This document shows, in pieces, positions 23,470-33,500 of a DNA stretch of 64,000 nt. Source of the stretch: CAYVQE01 sp964454005 (lineage in GTDB: Bacteria; Myxococcota; B64-G9); assembly GCA_964454005.1 (NCBI GenBank), contig CAYVQE010000015.1:3789-67788 (forward strand), in the 5' to 3' direction. The notes beneath the pieces were generated by a model. It was not told the origin of the DNA and did not search any database. It worked only from the letters and a program-made list of their open reading frames with translations. The stretch's first letter is position 1. Each line of letters starts with the position of its first letter. Both the position numbers and the translations under genes were made by a program.

Positions 23470-26400
23470 TCAGCGCTGCCAGAACACGCGCAGATCGGAG
23501 AAGGCGGGCGAGACATCGTCCTCGGTGTTCAGCGTCACCTGTACCTGCAGCCAGCGGTTGGGCGGCACCACCCCGTGGATGTCAGCGCTCCAGGGCGGGG
23601 CCTGCTGGTGATCGGCCTCGTACTGCGGGCTCCAGCCGGCGCCGATCAGCTCGCCCTGGCTGGGGGCGGAGCGCGCCCGGACCCGGATGCGGTCGTCGGG
23701 CCCCATCGAGCCGCCCCATTCCAGCCGATCCCAGATGGCCCCGGCGTAGCCCGAGTCGTAGTCCACCGTCCAGGTGCCGTGCTTCAGGGTGATGTTGCGC
23801 AGCTGGAAGCCGGTCATGTCCGAGTACGTGTACGGCGAGCCGCCGACCGGAAAAACGTCGAGTTGGGTGCCGTCGGAGGCGAACTTGGTGGCGTGGCCCG
23901 ACGAGTAGCTGATGGCCCAGATGTTGTCGTTGAAGTCGACCGCCATGCCCAGCGGGCCGTTGGCGTTGTGGCCGAAGCCGGAGACCGACCACTGGCCCAG
24001 GTGGGTGCCGTCGGGGGCGAACTTGCTGACCGTGTTGTGGTCCCACTCGGCCACCCAGACGTTGCCGTCCGGATCCACCGCCACCCCGCGGGTGCGGCCG
24101 CCGCCGGTGTCGCCCACGCTGCGGCCCACGCAGGTGACATCGCCGGTCTGTCCGTCGACCTTGATGGCGCCGCAGGGGCAGCCGCCGTCCCAGCAGCCGT
24201 ACCAAGGGTTGTCGTTGGCGTCGATGGCCACGCCGTAGGTGGCTCGGCCCGGGTCGACCGTCATGACGATCTCACAGGTGGCCGTGTCGATCTTGCGCAG
24301 CGGGCCGTTGTTCAGCGTGGCGATCCACAAAAAACCGTTGGAGTCGACCGCCGCGCCGTAGGCGCGCGAGGTGCCCTGGCCGTCGGCCAGGTCGACGGCG
24401 CACAGCTGCACGCAACGCGGGATGCCGTCGGGTTGGCTGTCGTCGACCTCGGTGCCCGAGTACTTGTAGATATGGGCGCCGTTCCACGAGCCCAGCCAGG
24501 CGTTGCCGTCGGCATCCAGCGTGACCCCGCGCACCGCCACCGGGCTGCCGGTCACGTCGGCCCGGCAGATGAGGTTGCCGTCGGCGTCCAGGTGGGCGGC
24601 GTTGCCGTGGTCGGGATCGCCGCCGTCGCAACCGGAGAGGTTGTTCTGGCAACCGCGGTTGCCCACCCAGACCGAGTTGTCCACCGCCACCGCGGTGCGC
24701 GACGGGCTCCAGCCCCAGGTGGAGTAGACGCCGATCAGCTCGTCGGTCTCGGTGTCGAACTTCTTGACCGTATGGCAGATCTCACCAGGGTAGCAGGGCG
24801 GATCCGACAGACAGCCCGAGGCCTCGTTGCAGATGACATTGGTGCCCGCGATCCAGATGTAGTGCGGCGACTGGGTCTCCGAGTCGAGCTGCAGGCTGTC
24901 CGGATCCACGTTGTTCGACACCCCGTCGGCTTCGCCGTACTGCCAGTCGTCTTCGCCGCCCCACTCCTGCTCGTAGCACGAGTCGCCGCAGGTACCGCAG
25001 GCGTTGAGTAGCCCCTCGTCGGTCAGCCCGTCGCAGTCGTTGTCGATCCCGTCGCACTCTGTCTCGTCGGGCACCGGCAGGCAGTCGCCGCAGGCGTTGA
25101 CCAGACCCTCGTCGGTGAAGCCGTCGCAGTCGTTGTCGATCCCGTCGCAGACCTCCTCGCCGTCGCAGTGGCCGCAGGCGTTGGAGCCGATGGCCCAGCG
25201 CTCGTCCGTCTCGCCGTCGCAGTCGTCGTCCAGCCCGTTGCAGGTCTCCGGCTCCGGTCCGCGGCTGCCCTCGCATGCGCCCCAGAACTCGCCGTCGCAG
25301 GTCTGCTGGCCCCAGGTGCAGATACCCACCCCGGGCGTGCCGCCCTGGCCGAGGTAGCACTGCCGGCTGTCGCTGCCCGAGCAGCCGCCGCAGCCCTCGT
25401 CGATCAGGCCGTCGCAGTCGTCGTCGATGCCGTTGTGGCACTCCTCCTCGGGCACCGGGCCGCAGCCGCCGCAGGCGTTGGTCACGCCCTCGTCGACCAA
25501 GCCGTTGCAGTTCTGGTCACGGCCGTCGCAGACCTCGGCCGCGCCCGGATGGATGTCGGGGTCGGTATCGTCGCAGTCGGCCGGCGGCGCATAGCCGTCG
25601 CCGTCCAGATCCGGCAGACAGCCCTCGTCGACGAAACCGTCGCAGTCGTTGTCGACGCCGTCGGCTCCCGGGTCGCACTCGATGCCCGGCAGCACCTCGC
25701 CTTCGCAGGCGCTCCAGGCCCAGGAGCCGTCGGGCTGCTCGACGCAATCGTGGACGCCGCCGCGGCAGATGCCGAAGCCCAGGGTGTTCGGCGAACCCGA
25801 GTAGCAGGGTTGGCCGGTGGGCGGGTGGCAGGTGCACTGCTGGCCGGCGCCGCCCGCTTCGCATTGGCAGTTGGGATCGCAGTCGCAGCCCTCGTCGACC
25901 TGGCCGTTGCAATCGTCGTCCAGCCCGTTGCCGCAGATCTCGACCAGCTCGGCATCGGGCGGCTCGCACTCGCCGCAGGCGTTGAGCAGCCCCTCGTCCA
26001 CCTCGCCGTCGCAGTCGTCATCCAGCCCGTTGCAGGTCTCTTCCTCGGGATGCTGCTCGCCCAGGCACTCGCCCCAGGTGCGGTCGCGGTTGCAGCTGGC
26101 CACCCCGGCGCGGCAGATGCCCACCCCATCGGTGGCGGCCGGGCCGGTGTAGCAGGATTTGAAATCGCCGTAGGTGCAGCCGCAGTCGGCCTCGTCGGTC
26201 TCGCCGTCGCAGTCGTTGTCCACCCCGTCGCCGCACACCTCCTCGGCTCCGGGGTGCACCGTGGGATCGGTGTCGTCGCAGTCCGGCCCGGCCGCGCAGA
26301 ATTCGCCGTAGCCGTCCTCGTCCTCATCGATGCATTCCTGCCCGCCGTCGGCGTCGCTGCCGTCGCGATCGGTCGGCTCGGGCTGGCAATAGCCCTGCTG

Positions 26401-26682
26401 GCAGGTCTCGCCGCGCGGGCAGTCGCCGTCGGTCTCGCAGGGGGTCAGGCAGGCGCCGCTGATGCAGACCTGACCGTCCGGACAGCCCTCGCCCGCGCCG
26501 CAGCGCGGCCGGCAGTAGCCCTGGTAGCAGACCTCGTCCGCCTCGCAGTCGGCGTCGGCGGTGCAGGCAGCCGGGCCGGGTGGCAGGTTGTTGGAGCAGG
26601 CGGCCGCTGCCAGAGCGGCCAGAAAAACAACCACCATCCAGAACCGGCCCCGCGGCCGGACCACGTCGGATTCCGCATCCAT
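23470..26682 (-). CDS. Secreted lipoprotein with MopE-type Cys/Asp-rich repeats and beta-propeller
   Basis: This encodes 1070 residues; ATG 26682 follows CGAGGTGG. The signal peptide ends in a lipobox (LAAAAC, Cys29), so it is probably a lipoprotein. Residues ~35-100 carry EGF-like Cys-rich units (CTADADCEADEVCYQGYC). Residues ~115-570 hold about ten MopE-type metal-binding motifs (DCDDTDPTVHPGAEEVCGDG, VDNDCDGETDE, CNGLDDDCDGEVDEG). Residues ~575-960 form an NHL/Vgb-like propeller with repeated DxNGxxW and GNxWVAxW-type blades (VDSNGFLWIATLN, VDPDGNVWVAEWD). The last ~110 residues look like a beta-sandwich (WTVDYDSGYAGAIWDRLEW ... DLRVFWQR). No MYXO-CTERM tail is present. A surface or matrix-associated role is likely; metal binding is inferred from the motif. 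Confidence 0.8.
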   Translation of the reverse strand: MDAESDVVRPRGRFWMVVVFLAALAAAACSNNLPPGPAACTADADCEADEVCYQGYCRPRCGAGEGCPDGQVCISGACLTPCETDGDCPRGETCQQGYCQPEPTDRDGSDADGGQECIDEDEDGYGEFCAAGPDCDDTDPTVHPGAEEVCGDGVDNDCDGETDEADCGCTYGDFKSCYTGPAATDGVGICRAGVASCNRDRTWGECLGEQHPEEETCNGLDDDCDGEVDEGLLNACGECEPPDAELVEICGNGLDDDCNGQVDEGCDCDPNCQCEAGGAGQQCTCHPPTGQPCYSGSPNTLGFGICRGGVHDCVEQPDGSWAWSACEGEVLPGIECDPGADGVDNDCDGFVDEGCLPDLDGDGYAPPADCDDTDPDIHPGAAEVCDGRDQNCNGLVDEGVTNACGGCGPVPEEECHNGIDDDCDGLIDEGCGGCSGSDSRQCYLGQGGTPGVGICTWGQQTCDGEFWGACEGSRGPEPETCNGLDDDCDGETDERWAIGSNACGHCDGEEVCDGIDNDCDGFTDEGLVNACGDCLPVPDETECDGIDNDCDGLTDEGLLNACGTCGDSCYEQEWGGEDDWQYGEADGVSNNVDPDSLQLDSETQSPHYIWIAGTNVICNEASGCLSDPPCYPGEICHTVKKFDTETDELIGVYSTWGWSPSRTAVAVDNSVWVGNRGCQNNLSGCDGGDPDHGNAAHLDADGNLICRADVTGSPVAVRGVTLDADGNAWLGSWNGAHIYKYSGTEVDDSQPDGIPRCVQLCAVDLADGQGTSRAYGAAVDSNGFLWIATLNNGPLRKIDTATCEIVMTVDPGRATYGVAIDANDNPWYGCWDGGCPCGAIKVDGQTGDVTCVGRSVGDTGGGRTRGVAVDPDGNVWVAEWDHNTVSKFAPDGTHLGQWSVSGFGHNANGPLGMAVDFNDNIWAISYSSGHATKFASDGTQLDVFPVGGSPYTYSDMTGFQLRNITLKHGTWTVDYDSGYAGAIWDRLEWGGSMGPDDRIRVRARSAPSQGELIGAGWSPQYEADHQQAPPWSADIHGVVPPNRWLQVQVTLNTEDDVSPAFSDLRVFWQR

Positions 26683-26857
26683 GTTCCACCTCGCCTCGGG
26701 CCCTCAGTGACCCTATCGGCAATGATAACACCGGCTTGACGTTTGCTCCAGACGGTGCCGGCAGAAAGCAAAAACCAGGGAAAACAGCAGCTTGGGTGAA
26801 TCCCGAATTGTCCTGTCTTTCCGGCCGGTTGCTCTATTTCGGGACAAGATGGGTCGC

Positions 26858-26886
26858 TTGACAATAGGCCCGGCTGGGGCCACAAT
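26858..26886 (+). promoter_or_regulatory. Candidate sigma-70 promoter for dnaE
   Basis: A perfect TTGACA (26858-26863) lies 17 bp before CACAAT (26881-26886, four of six). The start point would be near 26893, ~42 nt before ATG 26935. The whole 26683-26934 gap is AT-richer than the surrounding DNA and contains no gene. Confidence 0.5.
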
Positions 26887-26934
26887 GGAAACCCGTCGCC
26901 AGCAACCCCGTTTTCGGAAAGGTCAAGGTGCGCG

Positions 26935-29900
26935 ATGACCGGGTTCGCTCATCTCCACCTCCATACCCAGTACAGCCTGCTCGACGGCGCCATCCGCCTG
27001 GATCGACTTTTTCCCCGGCTCGAGGAGCTGGGGATGAAGGCGGTGGCCATCACCGATCACGGCAACATGTACGGCGTGATCGACTTCTACCAGCGGGCCC
27101 GCAAGGCCGGCATCAAGCCCATCATCGGTTGCGAGACCTACGTGGCCGGCCCGCGCGGCCGGCACGATCGCACGGTGCGCGAGGACTACCACCTGGTGCT
27201 GCTGGCACGCGACATGGAGGGCTACCAGAATCTGTCCCAGCTGGTGAGCAAGGCTTACCTCGAGGGCTTCTATTACCATCCCCGGGTGGACAAGGAACTG
27301 TTGCGCGAGCACAGCCGGGGGTTGATCGCCATGTCCGCCTGTCTGAGCGGCGAGGTGGCCAACCACGCCAAGAACGGCCGGCTCGAAGAAGCCCGGGCTG
27401 CGGCGCGGGAGTATGCCGCCATCTTCGAGCCGGGCCAGTTCTACCTGGAACTGCAGCACAACGGCCTGGCCGAGCAGGAGCGCGCCAACGAGGTGCTGCG
27501 CCGGATCGCGGCCGAGGAGGGGCTGCCGCTGGTGGCCACCAACGACTGCCACTACCTGACCAAGGACGACGCCTTCGCCCACGACGTGCTGCTGTGCATC
27601 TCGACCGGCAAGACGCTCGACGATCCCAATCGCATGCGCCACGAGACCGAGGATCTGTACCTGCGCTCGGCCGAAGAGATGCAGGCGCTGTTCGCCGATA
27701 CCCCCGAGGCGCTCGAGAACGCAGCGCGCATCGTCGAGGCCTGCGACGTCGAGATCGAGCTGGGCAAGTACAGCCTGCCCCAGTTCGAGGTGCCGGCGGG
27801 CTTCGACCTGGAGTCCTACCTGGCCGACCGCACCCGCCAGGGGCTGGCGCGGCACCTGGAGCGCGTCGATCCGGCCGAGCACGAGCGCTACCAGCGGCGG
27901 CTGGACTACGAGCTGGGCGTGATCTGCCAGATGGGCTTTCCGGGCTACTTCCTGATCGTCTGGGATTTCATCCGCTATGCCAAGGATCAGGGAATCCCGG
28001 TGGGGCCGGGCCGCGGCTCCGGCGCCGGCTCGCTGGTGGCCTACTGCCTGGGCATCACAGACCTCGATCCGCTGCCCTACGACCTGCTGTTCGAGCGCTT
28101 CCTCAACCCGGAGCGCGTCAGCATGCCCGACTTCGACATCGATTTCTGCCAGGACCGGCGCGGCGAGGTGATCCAGTACGTCACCCAGCGCTACGGCTGG
28201 GATCGGGTCGGTCAGATCATCACCTTCGGTCAGCTCAAGGCGCGTTCGGCCATCAAGGACGTGGGCCGGGTGATGGGCCTGACCTTCGCCGAGACCGATC
28301 GCATCTCGAAGCTGGTGCCGGCCGGGCCCAAGGTGACGCTGGAGTCGGCGTTGGCGGAGGAGCCGCGGCTGACCGAGATCCAGCAAGAGCGCGACGAGTA
28401 CCGCCGGGTGATCCAGGTGGCCCGGGCCCTCGAGGGTCTCAACCGCCACGTGGGCATGCACGCCGCCGGGGTGGTGATCGGCCTGAAGCCGCTGTGGGAG
28501 CACGTGCCGGTGGTGCGCGGCGACGAAGAGGTGCTGATCACCCAGTTCGCCAAGGACGAGGTCGAGCTGGCCGGCCTGGTCAAGTTCGACTTTCTGGGGC
28601 TCAAGACGCTGACGGTCATCGACCATGCGCTGCGCATGATTCGCGACAACGGCACGGCGCTCGATCTGCACGATTTGCGCCTCGACGATGCGGCCGTCTA
28701 CGCGCTGCTGACTTCGGGGGAGACCGACGGCGTGTTCCAGGTGGAGTCGGACGGCTTCAAGGAGCTGATGAAGAAGCTGCAGCCGGACCGCTTCGAGGAC
28801 ATCATCGCCGCGGTGGCGCTCTATCGACCGGGGCCGCTGGGCGCCGGCATGGTCGAGGACTACATCGAACGCAAGCACGGCCGCGGGGGCAAGATCACCT
28901 ACCTGCATCCGGTGCTGGAGCCCATCCTGGAGAGCACCTACGGGGTGATCATCTACCAGGAGCAGGTCATGCGCATCGCGGTCGACCTGTGCGGCTTCAC
29001 CATGGGTCAGGCCGACACCCTGCGCAAGGCCATGGGCAAGAAGAAGGCCGACCTGCTGGCCAAGCTCAAGGTGCAGTTCATCGAAGGCGCCCAGACGACC
29101 AGCGGGCTGGCCGAGTCGGTGGCCAGCGAGCTGTTCGAGAAGATCGAGAAGTTCGCCGAGTACGCCTTCAACAAATCACACTCGGCGGCCTATGCCCTGA
29201 TCTCTTACCAGACGGCCTACCTCAAGGCCCATCACCCGGCCGAGTTCATGGCCGCCCTGCTGTCGTCCGAGATGAACGAAAGCGACAAGCTGGTCAAGCA
29301 CATCGCCAAGATGCGCCACCAGATGGGCATCGATGTGCTGCCGCCGGATGTCAACCGCTCGGAGCGCGACTTCAGCGTCAGCGAGGGCAAGGTCGTCTTC
29401 GGCCTGGGCGCGGTCAAGGGCGTCGGCGACTCGGCCATCGAGGCCATCGTGGCCGCCCGCCAGGAGGGCCCGTTCTGCTCGCTGTTCGACTTTTTGGGCC
29501 GGGTCGACCTCGCCCGGGTCAACAAACGCCTGGTCGAGGCACTGGTCAAGAGCGGCGGCCTCGACGGGCTGGGGTCCAACCGGGCGACGCTGGCCGCGGG
29601 GCTCGAGCTGGCCTTCGATTGGGCCGGCCGGCGCCAGAAGGAGCGCGCCTCGGGGCAGCGCTCCTTGCTCGACATGATGGCCGGGGCCCAGTGCACCGCT
29701 CAACCGGCCGAGGACCATCCGCCGCTGAACGAGTTGGACGAGTGGCCCGAGCGCGAGCGCCTGGCGGCGGAGCGCGAGGCGCTGGGCTTCTACATCTCGG
29801 GCCACCCCCTGGATCGCTACCGCACCGCGCTCAGACGGCTGGACAACACGCCGATCGCTCAGCTCGGCCGGGGGCTGGAGCCGCGCGGGCGGCCGCGCGA

Positions 29901-30402
29901 GGTGCACCTGGCGGCGCTGGTGGCCGGCATGCGCGAGCGGCCGCTGAAGAACGGCAACGGCCGGATGGCCATTCTGCAGCTGGAGGACCTGACCGGCCGT
30001 TGCGAAGCGCTGGTGTTCTCCAAGGAGTTCCAGCGCTGCGAGGATCTGCTCAAGAGCGAGCGGCCCTTGCTGCTGACGGGCAATGCCTCGATCGAGGACG
30101 ACGAGAACCCGGTGGTGCGGCTGGTGATCCGCGAGGCCAGCACCCTCAAGGCGGCCAGCAAGCAGCGCACCAGCCAGGTCCACTTCCGGCTGGCGGCCGA
30201 TGCGCTCAACCGCGAGCGGCTCGATCGGCTGCGCAGCATCCTGCGCCGCCACCGCGGCCGCTGCACCGCCTACCTGCACATCCTGCTGTCGGCCGATGGG
30301 CCCGAGACCGTGCTGCGCCTGCCCGATCCGGTGTCCTTCTCCGAAATAGTCGAGCGCGAGGTCGACGGGCTGTTCGACTGCCGGGTCACGGATTACTGCT
30401 GA
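26935..30402 (+). CDS. dnaE: DNA polymerase III subunit alpha
   Basis: This encodes 1155 residues, the usual DnaE length. The N-terminal PHP domain is clear (FAHLHLHTQYSLLDGA, AITDHGNMYGVIDFY). The C-family polymerase core follows, with the nucleotide-binding loop GPGRGSGAGSLVAYCLGI (~360) and the catalytic aspartates in PDFDIDFCQDRRG (~399-411), then LKFDFLGLKTL-type (VKFDFLGLKTLTVID ~565) with the third Asp. Also present are a helix-hairpin-helix region (VKGVGDSAIEAIV ~825) and a C-terminal OB-fold (RMAILQLEDLTGRCEALVF ~1010). It is the replicative polymerase catalytic subunit. It is flanked on both sides by large secreted-protein genes on the opposite strand, so it is transcribed alone. 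Confidence 0.97.
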   Translation: MTGFAHLHLHTQYSLLDGAIRLDRLFPRLEELGMKAVAITDHGNMYGVIDFYQRARKAGIKPIIGCETYVAGPRGRHDRTVREDYHLVLLARDMEGYQNLSQLVSKAYLEGFYYHPRVDKELLREHSRGLIAMSACLSGEVANHAKNGRLEEARAAAREYAAIFEPGQFYLELQHNGLAEQERANEVLRRIAAEEGLPLVATNDCHYLTKDDAFAHDVLLCISTGKTLDDPNRMRHETEDLYLRSAEEMQALFADTPEALENAARIVEACDVEIELGKYSLPQFEVPAGFDLESYLADRTRQGLARHLERVDPAEHERYQRRLDYELGVICQMGFPGYFLIVWDFIRYAKDQGIPVGPGRGSGAGSLVAYCLGITDLDPLPYDLLFERFLNPERVSMPDFDIDFCQDRRGEVIQYVTQRYGWDRVGQIITFGQLKARSAIKDVGRVMGLTFAETDRISKLVPAGPKVTLESALAEEPRLTEIQQERDEYRRVIQVARALEGLNRHVGMHAAGVVIGLKPLWEHVPVVRGDEEVLITQFAKDEVELAGLVKFDFLGLKTLTVIDHALRMIRDNGTALDLHDLRLDDAAVYALLTSGETDGVFQVESDGFKELMKKLQPDRFEDIIAAVALYRPGPLGAGMVEDYIERKHGRGGKITYLHPVLEPILESTYGVIIYQEQVMRIAVDLCGFTMGQADTLRKAMGKKKADLLAKLKVQFIEGAQTTSGLAESVASELFEKIEKFAEYAFNKSHSAAYALISYQTAYLKAHHPAEFMAALLSSEMNESDKLVKHIAKMRHQMGIDVLPPDVNRSERDFSVSEGKVVFGLGAVKGVGDSAIEAIVAARQEGPFCSLFDFLGRVDLARVNKRLVEALVKSGGLDGLGSNRATLAAGLELAFDWAGRRQKERASGQRSLLDMMAGAQCTAQPAEDHPPLNELDEWPERERLAAEREALGFYISGHPLDRYRTALRRLDNTPIAQLGRGLEPRGRPREVHLAALVAGMRERPLKNGNGRMAILQLEDLTGRCEALVFSKEFQRCEDLLKSERPLLLTGNASIEDDENPVVRLVIREASTLKAASKQRTSQVHFRLAADALNRERLDRLRSILRRHRGRCTAYLHILLSADGPETVLRLPDPVSFSEIVEREVDGLFDCRVTDYC

Positions 30403-30423
30403 ACCGGAGCATCGCTAGCGTGT

Positions 30424-30454
30424 AAAAAAACGCCCCGGCCGCAAGGCCGGGGCG
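30424..30454 (-). terminator. Rho-independent terminator for the 1023-residue LTD/MopE-motif gene
   Basis: A perfect 10-bp stem (30431-30440 CGCCCCGGCC against 30445-30454, loop GCAA) is followed on the minus strand by seven T (30430-30424). It lies 55 nt beyond the stop at 30509. On the plus strand the hairpin follows dnaE but has no T-tract. Confidence 0.85.
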
Positions 30455-30508
30455 CGTCGATTCTAACGCCCCTGGCCCGATGGGCGGGGGCGCTGTAGTT
30501 CGGGCGGT

Positions 30509-33500
30509 TCAGCCGCGCCGGCGGGCCACCAGGGCCAGACCCAGCAGCAGCAGCGCCAGCAGGCCGCCGGACTCGTTGCCGCTGGCGGCGCAGCCGCAGC
30601 CGCCGTCGCCGCCGCCCTCGCTGCAATCCAGGTCGTTGTCGTCGACGAAGCCGTCGCAGTCGTTGTCGATGCCGTCGGCGCAGGACACCTCGACCTGCTC
30701 CGGCTGCTCCAGCGGCACGCAGTCCTGCCACTCGCCGTCGACGCACTGGTCGACGGTGTTCTCGCAGGCGCCCACACCGCAGGTGAACTGGCCGAAGCCC
30801 TCGTCGATCTCGCCGTCGCAGTCGTCGTCCTCGCCGTTGCAGGTCTCTTCCTGGTTCTGGTTGGGCGTCTCGTTGCAGGTCACCCCGTTGCCGGCGGCGT
30901 TGCAGACGAGCTGACCGTTGGCGCACTCATCGCTGTCGTCGCCGTCGCAGGGCTCGCCCAGCGAGGGCCAGTCCTCGTCGACCTCGCCGTCGCAGTCGTT
31001 GTCCAGCCCGTCGCAGGCCTCGGTCTGCGGCGTGTCGCCTTCGCACTCCAGCCCGTCGCCGGCGGCATTGCAGACGTAGGTCCCGTTGGCGCACTCGTCG
31101 GCGTCGGGCCCGTCGCAGGCGGCACCCTTGTCCGGGTAGTCCTCGTCGATGTCCCCGTCGCAGTCGTTGTCCACGTCGTCGCACAGCTCGTCGGCGCCCG
31201 GGTAGACCGCATCGTCGTCGTCGTCGCAGTCGGCCCCGCCGCACTCTTCGTCGGCATAGCCGTCGCCGTCGGCGTCGGGGCAGTCGGCGCTGCAGCCGTA
31301 GCCGTCGCCGGTGTCGATGCAGGACTCGCCCTGTTCGCAGGCGTTGCCGCAGGCGCCGCAGTTGTCGGTCGAGGTCAGCGCGGTCTCGCAGCCGTCGGCG
31401 GTGTCGGCGTTGCAGTCGCCGTAGCCGGCGGCGCAGGCATCGAGCTGGCAGCTGAAATCGCCGTTGGCGACGCAGCTGCCGGTGGCGTTGGCGAAGGCGG
31501 CGTCGCAGTCGTCGCCGCAGGCCGAGCAGTTGGCGTCGGTGCCGAGCGCGGTCTCGCAGCCGTCGGCCGCATCGCTGTTGCAGTCGCCGAAGCCGGCATC
31601 GCAGTCGCCCATGGCGCAGGCACCGGCGTCGCAGAAGCCGGCGGCGTTGTCGTAGTCGTCGGTGCAGTCGTCGCCGCAGGCGCTGCAGTTGGCATCGGTG
31701 CCCAGCTCGGTCTCGCAGCCGTCGGCAGCGCCGTTGGCGCAGTCGGCGAATCCTTCGTCGCAGTCGCCCATGACGCAGGCGCCGTCCTCGCACAGCCCGG
31801 CGGCGTTGTCGAACTCGTCGGTGCAGTCGTTGTCGCAGCTGCCGCAGGTCTCGGGGGCGCTGAAGTCGACGTCCTCGTCGGTATCCCCGTCGCAGTCGTC
31901 GTCCAACTCGTTGCACAGCGAGTCGTCGTCCGCCGGCAGCACCTGGCCCTCGCAGGTGCCCGACCAGTCGCCGCCGACGCAGCTCTCGGTTCCCTCGGCG
32001 CAGACGCCCACGCCGATGTCGGCCGGGTCGCCGCTGTAGCAGGGCCGGGTGTCGCCGTCGTTGCAGGAGGGCAGGCTCAGGCCGATGTCGTTCTGGTCGC
32101 GCGGCAGCATCTGGTAGCCGGAGTCCGGCGGCGTGCCGCCGTCGTACTGGCTGGCGATGCCGGCCGCGTTGACCGGCCAGCTCGGCTCGGCCGTGCCGTC
32201 GACGTCGGTGTCGGCGTCGATGCGCATGACGAAGGTGTTGCTGCCGCCGTCGTCGGTGATCTCGACGTTGGCACTGTCGCCGTCGCCTGGCCAGGCGTCG
32301 CCGGCGCCGGTGTTGCTCACCTGGGCCACGCCCACCAGCATGCTCTCGTACAGCTCGCCGGCACCGGCCGCGTTCAGATCGGCCAGGGTTAGCACCATGG
32401 GCGTGATCGCGTTGCCGGTCGATAGCTCGACCGCCCAGGTGTTGACCAGTTCGTCCTTGCCGTTGTACTGGTCGAGCTTGCCCGAGATGCGGATGTCGTC
32501 GCCGCGGGTCAGCTCCTCGGCGGTTCCGCCGTAGACGGTGATGCCGGCGGTGAGATCCTCGAGCGAGGCTTGCTGGTAGAAAACGGCCGCGTTGACCAGG
32601 CCGCTGATCGTGACCCAGATGTCGGGGTGGTTCTCCAGCAGGTCGGGCACGTAGTTGGCGTCGGCGTCGTCGCGGGCGAAGGCGATGGTGACCACGCCGG
32701 CGACGAAGTCCTCGGTGATGGTCCCGGAGTCGCCGCCGGTGTCGCTCTGCACGTTTTGCACCTCGAGGGTCAGCAGGTCCTCGGCGGCGAAGCCGGCGAT
32801 GCCCTCCAGGTGGACGATGCTGCTGTCGGCGCCGTCCAGGCTGGCGGTGGCCGGGTTGACCTCGCTGCCGCCGCCCACGAGGCCGATGGTGTAGTTGGCC
32901 GCGGTCTCGGCGCTGGCGGCCTCGAGCCCGGTGTTGAACAACACCATCACATGGCTGGCGTCGACGCAGTGCACGTTGACGATCTCGGGCACCACCACGA
33001 TGGGCCCGGCCACCGAGTTCTCGGCGCCGGGGGTGGCGTTCAGCGGTGTGCCGTCCGAGTCGGTGTCGTTGACGGTCACCCCGTCGTTGTCGGCCCAGTT
33101 GTCCGGGTTGTTGCCGGGCTCGGTGGTGTCCAGCCGCTCCATGGACACGTCCTGGGTGCCGGTACCGTTGTTGGTGCCGGCGTACCAGCCGCCGGCGGTC
33201 TCGAGCAGATCGATGGAGTTGGCCGACTCGTCGAATAGCTCCAGCGAGTCACCGGGGTCGTTCTGCAGGCTCATGCTGCCGGCGATCAGGTCGGCGGCCA
33301 CGCTGGTGGCCTCCTCGCGGCGCTCGATCAGGAAGTAGCCGTTGGCCGGGATGCTGCCCGACAGGCTGTAGGTCTGGGCACCGGCGTCGTCGTCGATGCT
33401 CCAGCCGGTCAGGTCGATGGCCGCGTCGGTGTTGTTGTACAGCTCGATCCACTCGTCGCTGCTGCTGGCGTCCGAGCCCATCCAGGCCACCTCGTTGATG

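Noticed and set aside
26683..26934. tRNA or small RNA gene in the AT-richer gap before dnaE
   Set aside because: No cloverleaf or terminator could be drawn; the DNA is explained by a promoter region.
26928..30425. 1165-codon plus-strand frame parallel to dnaE
   Set aside because: It is the +2 shadow of dnaE, rich in Arg/Gly/Pro with no domain, while the dnaE frame contains every family motif.
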